A stretch of DNA of 64,000 nucleotides from Scylla paramamosain (Eukaryota; Arthropoda; Malacostraca; Decapoda; Portunidae). The notes below the pieces were generated by a model that had not been told where the DNA came from, searched no databases, and saw nothing but the letters and a program-made list of their open reading frames with translations. A program made the translations under genes and the position numbers. Positions 54,001 through 64,000 of the stretch are shown piece after piece; position 1 is the first letter of the stretch, and each line of letters starts with the position of its first letter. The DNA lies in NCBI RefSeq assembly GCF_035594125.1, contig NC_087158.1:6374501-6438500 (forward strand), given 5' to 3'.

Positions 54001-57000
54001 TTTCCCACATAAAGCTAGTTTCGCATGGTATTTGGGGTTTTGGTAACTAAGAATGTGAAAAACACTCAAAATACAGGCATTTAGTAAGGTTGTTCTGTTT
54101 CTTAATTAAAAGTGTTATTCATGAGATTCAGCATTTTGGTATGTAAGAAACTTCTTTATGTACACGAGTTTTTTTAGTTTTTTGCCTTGTGGTTCTTTTA
54201 AAACTATAAAACACTCATTATACACGTTTCTCGTAATATCCTTTTCTTTCCTAATATAGAGTGCGTTTCATCCATTTTCGCATTTTTTTGTAGGTGAGAA
54301 GCTCAAAACACATCAAAAAATGTCTTTTTGAAAATGTTATTCTATTTCTTCATATTGGTTGGTTTGCATCCGTTTTAGCGTTTTTCTACGTAAATCACTG
54401 AAAAGACACGTTTTCAGTAATATTGTTGAAATTGCTGGAAAAAACACTCAAAAGACAGGTTTCTGGTAAAGTCGAGTAATTTCTCCATATAGGTGGCTTT
54501 CCATGCACTTCATGGTTTGGTACATAACTCTGGAAAAAAGCTAAAGATAATTTTTTTAAATGAATTTTTTTTACAAAATTTCCTTGAATTTTTCCAGAAT
54601 TTTGGTACCTATGAAGATGAATAACAATTTTTTTTTTCTCTATAAAGTGTTATTTGTGTGTTTTAGCTTTTTGTTACTTAAGGAACTTAAAAACACTCAT
54701 AATACACGATTTTCTTAATGTCCTTTTCTTATACAAACATAGGGTTCTTTACATGTATTTAAGCGTTTTTATAAGTAACATGATCAAAAACACTCAAAAT
54801 ACATATTTTTGGTAGTTATTCTGTTTCTCCATAAAGGGTGTTTTACATGCGTTTTAGCGTTTTGGTATGTAAGGAGTTAAAAAAACATTTAAAGGCAAGT
54901 TCTTCGTAAAAGTTAGTTTTATTCCCAAGTTATGTGATTTTTTTTGCTTTTTAGTGATTTGTTGCATATCACGCTCAAAAACACTTAAAAGACATTTTTT
55001 CTGTTAATGTCATTTAAGCGTTTTTATTGGTAACATGATCAAAAACACAATAAATATATGTTTTTGGTAATGTTATTCTGTTTCACCATAAAGTGTATTT
55101 TGCATGCGTGTTAGTGTTTTGTTATATAAGGAGCTCAAAATTGGTTTTATTCCAATGTAATGTGATTGCCCTCCTTTTTAGTGCTTTATTGCCTAACACG
55201 CTCAAAAACACTCAAAAGACATTTTTTCTGGTAATGTCATTTTTTTTCCCACATAAAGCTGGCTTCGCATGCAATTTGGGGTTTTTGGTAACTAAGAATG
55301 TGAGAAGCACTCAAAATACACACATTTAGTAAGATTGTTCTGTTTCTCAATTAAGAGTGTTGTTCATGAGTTTTAGCATTTTGGTATCTACGAAACTTCT
55401 TCATATACACTAGTTTTTGCATTTTTTGCCTTGTGATTCTTTTGAACTATAAAACACTCATTATACACTTTTCTTGCAATGTCCTTTTCTTTCCCATTAT
55501 AGAGTGCTTTGCATCAATTTTCGTGTTTTTTATAGGTAACAAGCTCAAAAACACTCAAAATATACCTTTTTGGCAATGTTTTTCTATTTCTTTATATTAG
55601 TTTGTTTGCACCCGTTTTAGCGTTTTTTTTTTTACGTAAAACACTGAGAAGACACGTTTTCAGTAATTTTGTTTAGAATTCCCATATAGAGTGAGTTCTT
55701 TATTATTTATTGTTTTGGTGCCTAACATGCTGAACAACACTCAAAAGAGAGATTTCTGATAAGGTCGTTTAATTTCCTCATATAAGAGGCTTTGCATGCA
55801 CTTTAGCTAAAATTAAATTTTTTGATAATATTCTTTTATCATATAATTGCCCTCAATTTTCCCAGAATTTTGGCATCTCGGTACTTATGAAGATAAATAA
55901 AGAAAAAAAAATCCTATTTTTTTATTTTTTTATTTATTTATTTATTTTTTCTCAATAAAGAGTGTTATTTGTGGGATTTACCTTCTTGGTACTTAAGGAA
56001 CTTAAAAACACTCATAATACACGTTTCTCGTAATGTCCTTTCGTTTCCCAAACATAAGGTTCTTTGCATGTATTTAAGCGTTTTTATAGATAACATGATC
56101 AAAAACACTCAAAATACAAGGTTTTGGTAATGTTATTCTGTTTCTCCATAAAGTGTGTTTTGCATGCGTTTTAGCAGTTTTGTATATAAGGAGCTCAAAA
56201 ACATTTAAAGGCAAGTTCTTGGTAAAAAAATGTTTTTATTCCAATGTAATGTGATTGTCCTGCTTTTGAGTGCTTTATTACCTATCACGTTGAAAAACAC
56301 TCAAAAGACACTTTTCTGGTAAAGTCTTTTTTTTTTTCCCCACAAAGCTATTTTCGCATGTAATTTGGGGTTTTTGGTAACTAAGAATGTGAAAAGCACT
56401 CAAAATACACGCATTTAGTAAAGTTGTTCTGTTTCTCAATTAAGAGTGCTATTCATGAGTTTCAGCATTTTAGTATCTAGGAGACTTCTCCATATACACG
56501 AGTTTTTGCATTTTTTGGCTTGTGGTTCTTTTGAACTATAAAACATTCATTGTACACTTTTCTTGCAATGTCCCTTTGTTTCCCAATATAGAGTGCTTTG
56601 TATCAATTTTCGCGTTTTTTTGTAGGTAACAAGCTCAAAAACACTCAAAATATATCTTTTTGGTAATGTTTTTCTACTTCTTGATATTGGTTGGTTTGCA
56701 TCCGTTTTAGCGTTTTTCTACGTAAAACTCTGAGAAGACACGTTTTCAGTAACTTTGTTTTGGATTCCCATATAGACTGAGTTCCTTATTATTTATCGTT
56801 TTGGTGCCTAACATGCTTAAAAACACACAAAACACAGATTTTTGGTAAGGTCGTTTATTTCCTCATATTGGAGGCTTTGCAAGCACTTTAGGGTTTAGTA
56901 CATAACAGTCCGAAAAAAAAAAAGCTGAAATTAACTTTTTTGATAATATTCTTTTATCGCATAATTGCCCTGAATTTTCCCAGAATTTTGTCATCTCGGT

Positions 57001-57347
57001 ACCTATGAAGATGAATAACAAAAAAAAAAAATCCTATTTATTTTATTTTTTTATTTTTTTTATTTTCTAAATAAAGAGTGTTATTTGTGAGTTTTAGCTT
57101 TTTGGTACTTAAGGTACTTATAAAAACACTCATAATACACGTTTCTCGTAATGTCCTTTTGTTTCCCAAACATAATGTTCTTTGCATGTACTTAAGCGTT
57201 TTTATAGATCACATGATCAAAAACACTCAAAATACATGTTTTTGGTAATGTTATTCTGTTTCTCCATAAAGTTTGTTTTGCATGCGTTTTAGTGGTTTGG
57301 TATATAAGGGGTTAAAAAATACTTAAAGGCAAATTCTTCGTAAAAGT
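45046..57347 (-). repeat. Higher-order satellite array, minus orientation (inverted arm)
   Basis: The same HOR read on the minus strand, with reversed markers near 46,200, 47,220, 48,300, 49,350, 50,480, 51,380, 52,480, 53,590, 54,630, 55,920 and 57,040. The stretch 45,046-53,160 is an inverted copy of 1-9,700 minus about 1.64 kb. The distal part matches 42,118-45,045 in inverted orientation. A (TG)n tract at 48,571-48,589 and a small ACTAA duplication at 53,025-53,040 lie inside. Jumps between monomers are seen near 51,065, 55,012 and 55,138. No gene is seen. Confidence 0.92.
46962..46984. other. 10-bp perfect hairpin (right arm copy)
   Basis: GTTTTAGCGT, loop TCT, ACGCTAAAAC. Inverted counterpart of the altered hairpin at 6,160-6,182 and next to the same monomer deletion (ATATTGTTGAAATTGCTG). 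Confidence 0.8.
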
Positions 57348-58318
57348 GATGAAATTATTCCTTTGAAAGTATTGATGGCTGATCTCTTTCTATAGGTGAG
57401 GGTTAGTGTTCTCTACTGTACTAAATACTGAACTGTCTTTTGTACTATTTCTCCATCTGTATCCTACCCAGTAATGGTAATAGACTGAGGAACTCCCCAC
57501 CTTTGTTCATTTTTACTAAGTATTGTCTTAGTGGTAATCAGATGCAGCACTGATTTGCTTAGGAGTTGGGTATCTGAGAATGAGTGGTTATTGGCACCAA
57601 GTGCAGCTCAGTTGTGGGTAACTCCAGTTGCTGGGAGCATTCCATGGTACACAGATGGTGGGATAGTCTTGCCTTAGACTCTTGAAAATGTGTACTATGT
57701 CCCAGTGAGTTTTGTTTTTATTTAACATGAATCCCAAGTTTATTTAGGCATTTCAGGGACTTATTGTGGGTGATGGAAATCTGCACAGCACTCTTCTCTT
57801 GGTGGGTGGGTAGCTGTAGAAAAATTCATATAAATAGAGATGTCAGATGTAGGTAAAATAGAGAAATGTTGATTTGATTGTGAACTAAATCCCACAACTT
57901 ATATTATCTTTGATAAGAAAGGTTTCGTTTAGACCATGAAAATTGGATAAATGAAGCTGAGCATTATTTTACTGCAACAAGAAGGCACACAAAGTGAAGG
58001 AGATCGCATACTTGACTTTAGTTTGTTGTTCCTTTGATGGGGAACTTGTATCATTGTTAAAAGCTTAAATCCTGTAAAATAGCATGGATACATCTGAATC
58101 TTTATTCAGTCAAAAGTTTATATGATGTGTAGACTATTCAAGCTTGCCAGCCTGGAGCCTGGAGCCTGCTTGTTGTAGAGTTGTCCTATGTTCTGTAGAT
58201 TTGCTTGATATTATAAACAATTATGATAAAATTTTTGTAAACAATTTTGTTCTTTATTTCTTTCAGTATCAGATTCAGTATTTTCTCCATCTTTTGGCAG
58301 CATATATTTTCAATACAG
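57348..58318. other. Non-satellite flank, no gene recognised
   Basis: Satellite similarity stops after TTCTTCGTAAAAGT. The sequence then has balanced composition, with no long ORF and no repeat structure that I recognise. The last 60 bases form a pyrimidine-rich stretch before the putative exon acceptor. Confidence 0.6.
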
Positions 58319-58450
58319 AGTGAGGGCAGTGTCATTCCTCCTGTCCACTACCCCAACTTCTACTCCCAACACTACTATAGCAATGAGCGGTCTTGTGTGG
58401 TGGCTGAGGATTCTTTTGAAGAGGACAATGCTTCTGCTTCATCTGAGCAG
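58319..58450 (+). CDS. Putative internal exon, unrecognised protein
   Basis: A 132-bp, 44-codon open stretch bounded by a plausible acceptor (TATTTTCAATACAG at 58,305-58,318) and a donor (GAGCAG|GTCAGA at 58,450). It is phase 0 at both ends. The peptide begins SEGSVIPPVHYPNFYSQHYY and ends EDSFEEDNASASSEQ: a tyrosine/histidine-rich start and an acidic, serine-rich end, unlike microsatellite or transposon translation. An alternative acceptor at 58,266 (TTTATTTCTTTCAG) would add 17 codons in the same frame. The gene is not recognised, and no neighbouring exon of it was identified. The donor lacks the GTAAGT consensus, so it is a moderate-confidence prediction from local composition and splice signals only. 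Confidence 0.4.
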
Positions 58451-59087
58451 GTCAGAAGGTGGATGGCAGCAGTACTAGTAGCAGACTGGTGTTACCTTGA
58501 TGCTACTGCTACATTACATTATTTGCATAGTTTTTTTTTCAGTTGTCATGGACTTTGTGTAATATATATAAAAGTATATGAAGCTCAAGAAACTTGTTGA
58601 TAAGGTTTATGTTCAGCTTACAAATTGTAGGATACAAAGACAAGGATTGAAATATCATTGCCACAATTCCTGACAAAGCATTTTGTGCCACAGAATATTC
58701 AGCAATGTAATGTTTGTTTGGCAAACAAACCAGTTTCCCTGAATGATAGCTTTATTTCTTCAGGTTAATACAGTCTCTCTATGGGGGAGAGTTTGGAGAC
58801 AAAAGCCAAGCATATATATATATATATATATGTGGTTTGTGAGCCAAGCACACTGATCATTACATTATCATGTGTAGTTTTAATATGTAATTTAGATCAA
58901 GGACAGTGCAGTGATAGAGGAAAAATTATTCACTAGATTTTTTCAGAGAAGTTTTATGACATAAAGGATTAATTGAACGATCAGTATATATATTGGCTCA
59001 CTAGCTGCATCTCTTTAACACAGAAAGCTTTCACTAATTATCTTGGCCCAATTCATTAAGTGCATCGCTGTTGTGGGAGGGAAGATA
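58451..59087. other. Non-coding stretch, no gene recognised
   Basis: AT-rich sequence with a 20-bp (AT)n tract at 58,812-58,831. No ORF, repeat family or RNA structure was recognised. Confidence 0.6.
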
Positions 59088-59776
<689 letters not shown>

Positions 59777-60144
59777 TATATGCTATCTCTTATTTGTTGT
59801 AGATGTATTCCATTCTATTGGCACAGAACAATAGGAAAATGGCATCAAGGAAGTAGGGATGCCACCAAACTTTATGAGACTAGACATAACCTTGCACATA
59901 GAATTGCTGAACATAAAGGTATTTCTCCTTGAACTAATAATCAACCAGCTGTTCCATCATTTTCAGCAATAAGTTCCCATTCACATGAACATGATCATCC
60001 CTTTTTGTGACAAAGATTTCAGAATACTACACAAGACAGAGTCCAATATGGATACAAAATTATTAGAGGCAATATATATTACACACATAAATCCAGTACT
60101 GAATAATAACTTAACATCAAGTCAATCACATATTGTAAGATAAT
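59777..60144 (+). pseudogene. Penelope-like element C-terminal (GIY-YIG endonuclease) relic
   Basis: The translation shows ETRHNLAHRIAEHKGISP near 59,875-59,935, then QPAVPSFSAISSHSHEHDHP (to about 60,001). After a one-base frame shift it continues DKDFRILHKTESNMDTKLLE, then AIYITHINPVLNNNLTSSQ, with a stop at about 60,144. The H-x-H-x-H-rich block followed by a (R/K)-I-L...LEAIYI....P.LN block is the usual end of GIY-YIG endonucleases encoded by Penelope-like retroelements. The GIY-YIG core upstream is too decayed to place, and no reverse transcriptase remains. There is one in-frame stop (after GISP) and one frameshift, so it is dead. The retroelement family call is moderately sure. Confidence 0.6.
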
Positions 60145-61019
<875 letters not shown>

Positions 61020-61167
61020 AAAATACAAGAAGCTTAACAGCGATGATAAAGGCATGGAAGGAAGAAACAGAAGTGGGTGGCGACAATGTAAAAAAAGATA
61101 TCCAGTGATATAATAGAGATGGAAAGGGAAAAAGAAAACAAAGAACTGAGAAGAGGTGACAAAAATA

Positions 61168-61760
61168 GTGGACTTAAATAAGAAATACTGTGAAGAGATT
61201 AAGAAACTCAAGAAAGAGAATGAAGAATTAAAGAAAACTTTGCAAGAGAGGTTAGGGTTGGAGGAGTGAGAGTTAGTTACAGAGGAAGTCAAAGGTTGGA
61301 AAGAGAGAGAACAGCAAAAGGTGGACATGGAGGACATAACAAGGCAACAGCAACAGAAACAACAAGGATATGGAAAAGCAAGTGATTAAAATAATAAAGG
61401 AAAAAAGTAATCTTGTGAGAGACACAGTACAGAGAAAGATGTGTATGGTGGTATTTGGGGTCAAGGAAAAGAACCTACCCATGAAAACAGCTAGAGAGAA
61501 AGAAGTGAAAAGAACTAAGGAAATTATAGCAGAAGTGGCAGAGGAAGGAGAGGGGAGAGTCGAACAAATTGAAGAGGTTTACAGGATCGGAAAGTATGAC
61601 AAAAATAGAACAAAGCCAATGTAAAACAAGAATCATGTCACAAACAGCAGCAGAACATGTCTTGCAAAGAACAGGAAAATTGGCAAAAGCAAAAGGATTG
61701 AAGGAAATATGGATAAAAAGAGACATGAACAAAGAATAGAGAAGTAAACTAAAAGTCAAA
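61168..61760 (+). pseudogene. LINE ORF1 relic (coiled coil plus nucleic-acid-binding-like region)
   Basis: The order is: a lysine/glutamate coiled-coil (EEIKKLKKENEELKKTL near 61,200), a broken stretch with one stop, then an open segment from about 61,370 (RKMCMVVFGVKEKNLPMKTA, then EEVYRIGKYDKNRTKP to 61,617). A one-base shift follows, then TRIMSQTAAEHVLQRTGKLA and KGLKEIWIKRDMNKE to about 61,738 with a stop. Basic, charged ORF1 proteins of this layout bind LINE RNA in the ribonucleoprotein. The VVFG-K-EKN and EE-YRIGKY wording fits decapod CR1-like ORF1 as I remember it. At least two stops and one frameshift make it non-functional. Confidence 0.7.
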
Positions 61761-61762
61761 AA

Positions 61763-62850
61763 GTGAATAGAGAACAGGAAAGTTGTGGACATGAAAGTGA
61801 GGAAATGGTGGCACAAAGATGCCACACAAGACCACCAAACAGAAGTTTAAAGATTATGTATACTAATGTAGATGGTTTGGTGTCCAGCCTACTGGAACTT
61901 GAAGACTATTTAAAGAACAATAAACCAGATGTGGTATGTTTAACAGGAACCAAACTAGAAGAGGAAATAAAGTTGGGATTTGCAAAGGAAGGATACAGTA
62001 CATGGAAGAGGGACAGAAAAGGAAAGGGAAGAGAAGTGATGATATTGGTAAAAAAGGATATTGTTGTTGAGGAAGTGGAATATGGTGATGGAATGGTAGA
62101 AACAATGAGTGTTGTGATTAAGATCAAAAGATGTGAAAAAAGGAAAATCATTGTGAAATACATACCACCAAAAACTAATGCATGGTAGACTAATAAATTC
62201 AAAAGTATGCAACTAGAAACAAAAAAATAGTATGGAGGAAATGATAAGGAAAGGTAACAAAGTACTCTTAGTAGGTGACTTCAACACTAAAAGAATTAAC
62301 TGGGAGGAGATGGAAGTAACAGAAAATGTTGGGTCATGGAGTGAAGAACTTATGCAAACCATGATGGTGAATACAACGAGACAGTGGGTGAATGAGCCTA
62401 TAAGATGTAGAAGAGAAGAAGAACCATCACAGCTGGATTTAGTGTTTATGAAAACCCCAGAAAGTAGACCAAGTATACATTGTCTGAGTTCAATGGGAAG
62501 AAGTGATTATGTGACAATAGAGATAGTACTACAGGAGGAAACAGCGTTGCACAGGAAAGAACAATACAGAAATTGGAGACAGAACTATGCTAAGGCAAAC
62601 TTTGCAGAGCTTAGTAAGTTTTATTGAAAAATTAAATGGAAAGAGCAATTTGAAGGTAAAGTAGTGCAAGAAAAATATGAGATATTTTTGAGCAAGTATA
62701 GAGAGGGGATGCAACAGTTTGTACGGTTATAAAATGAAAATTGGGAAACATGAACGGTATAATGGCAGGTGTGTAGAAGCAAATAAGAACATGGAAGAAA
62801 ATGGCTATGGCCTGTTTTAAGACTATACAAGTGGAAATACCCTGGTCTGA
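61763..62850 (+). pseudogene. LINE apurinic-endonuclease-like domain, decayed
   Basis: The endonuclease nicks target DNA for LINE integration. Visible motifs in order are LKIMYTNVDGLVSS (about 61,850, metal/DNA-binding Asn), KPDVVCLTGTKLEEE (about 61,925), LVGDFNTKRINWEE (about 62,270), SQLDLVF (about 62,428) and GRSDYVTIEI (about 62,500), then AKANFAELSKFY and EKYEIFLSKYREG. The catalytic Glu expected in the T-E-T position is Gly (TGT), and the His expected after Ser-Asp is Tyr. A stop after TNAW (62,188) and a frame change to 62,232 split the domain, with further stops after 62,627. The catalytic losses and breaks agree on a dead copy. Confidence 0.8.
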
Positions 62851-62855
62851 GGCAA

Positions 62856-63279
<424 letters not shown>

Positions 63280-63294
63280 CAAATACTTACTAAC

Positions 63295-63777
63295 CTGGAA
63301 AGTGGAGTCCTTGATGATAAATTGGCTGGGATCAGCAGGGTGAACTGTGGCAGAAGTTTGGTGCATGGCAAATATGGCTTCAGGATGAGTAAATGGAGAG
63401 GCAGGAGGGAGTGATGGTTGTGGGGGAGATGATGAGTGAGCAGAAGGTGAGAAGGATGAGGAGAAAAAAGGTGATGGTGCAGAGAATGATGAGGAATGGA
63501 CTAATGGGGAAGAGGAAATGTGAGATAATTTTGAGGACTGGAAGGCAGTAATAACAGGTGGTGTAGTGCTGAGATGAGTATGGTCTGAGGCATGGCCAGG
63601 AGCTGCTGTATGACCAGATTTCTGAGTTTCCAGTGAAAGTGTCTGGCCAAGAGTTGGAGATCTGGCAGAGAAGCTGTGGCCAGAGGAAGGAGGCTTGGCT
63701 GCTGCACTAGACCCATAGACCACATCTTTGGAGTGGCTTTGGCCTTGAGGTGCAGCCAGGTAGCTGTAGCTCACCAC
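63295..63777 (-). CDS. Internal exon of an unrecognised Ser/Pro/His-rich protein
   Basis: Reading on the minus strand, a strong acceptor (TTTTCTCTGGCAG, ending at 63,778) opens a 483-bp, exactly 161-codon frame. It closes at a donor, TTCCAG|GTTAGT (63,294). Both junctions are phase 0, so this is an exon that could be skipped without frame loss. The peptide starts VVSYSYLAAPQGQSHSKD and is rich in Ser, Pro, His, Ala and Thr (for example SPLVHSSSFSAPSPFFSSSF). It ends in a less simple segment, IFAMHQTSATVHPADPSQF. That pattern suits a disordered region of a regulatory or scaffold protein. No catalytic motif, signal peptide or membrane segment is visible. The plus strand over the same span has no comparable frame with splice sites. 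I do not recognise the gene; the exon call itself is fairly secure. Confidence 0.6.
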
Positions 63778-64000
63778 CTGCCAGAGAAAAGCTTTTTTAA
63801 CCTCACTGCCTGTCAGGGAAGAGCTTTTTTAATTTCCATTTTAATCTTACATGATTAAGGTCATATGATTAATAGTTATACCATCTTGTGTATATCTAGC
63901 CTGGAGGTTGAGATGTGATGGAATGATTCCAAATGTGAATGTATACCATATTAAATCCTTGTCTCTACTTTCCTCCAAATGAGATCCATGGGCCTTGTAT
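63778..64000. other. Presumed intron upstream of the minus-strand exon
   Basis: On the minus strand this precedes the acceptor. It has AT-rich sequence and a short near-repeat of CACTGCCTGTCAGGGAAGAG and the acceptor region (GAGAAAAGCTTTTTTAA / GAAGAGCTTTTTTAA). No other feature is seen. Confidence 0.5.

Noticed and set aside
1..57347. Dozens of ORFs of 60-155 codons throughout the array, on both strands
   Set aside because: All translate the satellite monomers (recurring motifs such as SVFELVTYQ and TLRETCIMSVF), break at random points and have no start context or neighbours. They are by-products of a 96-bp repeat.
1..57347. CRISPR-like appearance of regularly spaced motifs
   Set aside because: The repeats are contiguous and degenerate with no unique spacers, the period is about 96 bp, and the context is eukaryotic with LINEs and introns.
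1..57347. CENP-B-box-like site in each monomer
   Set aside because: No TTCG...CGGG-type 17-bp motif recurs. The conserved core AAACGCTAAAACGCATGC does not match it, so a centromere role remains unproven.

Overview
This 64 kb window looks like nuclear DNA of an arthropod, most probably a decapod crustacean. That is inference from three things: relics of CR1/Jockey-type LINEs whose ORF1 and endonuclease wording I associate with decapods, a Penelope-like relic, and very long (TC)n, (GA)n and (TA)n microsatellites. There is no operon, rRNA, tRNA or CRISPR array. I found no complete gene.

About 50 kb (positions 1 to about 57,347, minus insertions) is one AT-rich satellite array. Its basic monomer is about 95-97 bp, with a recurring core (TTTTGAGTGTTTTTGAGC ... 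AAACGCTAAAACGCATGC ... GACATTAC). Roughly eleven or twelve diverged monomers form a higher-order repeat (HOR) of about 1.03-1.13 kb. Each HOR carries one A-run/T-run marker followed by TTCATAGGTACCGAGATGCC, and by eye I count about 40 markers. The many short ORFs in the array are frame-persistence artefacts of the repeat, not genes.

The array changes orientation repeatedly. It is plus from 1 to about 28,350, with a 0.4 kb inverted block at 24,064. From 28,350 to 33,508 it is a patchwork of older, diverged plus and minus monomers. It is plus again to 45,045, with a second copy of the same inverted block at 40,441, and minus from 45,046 to 57,347. The final minus block is an inverted copy of about 1-9,700 and shares individual scars with it. 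Other stretches are direct segmental duplicates.

Insertions inside the array are: a decayed CR1-like LINE fragment (11,795-14,325), itself split by a 1,197-bp TTAA-flanked DNA transposon (13,085-14,281); a 5'-truncated L2/CR1-like LINE with an (ACTT)n tail (37,099-38,801); and a short non-satellite island (33,018-33,435).

From about 57,348 to 64,000 the sequence is ordinary interspersed DNA. It holds a possible plus-strand exon (58,319-58,450), a possible pogo/Tigger-like MITE, a Penelope/GIY-YIG relic, a CR1-like LINE relic with ORF1 and endonuclease remnants, large dinucleotide repeats, and a convincing minus-strand 483-bp exon with splice sites (63,295-63,777). The window therefore captures the edge of a satellite block (pericentromeric or another heterochromatic knob) against gene-bearing DNA.
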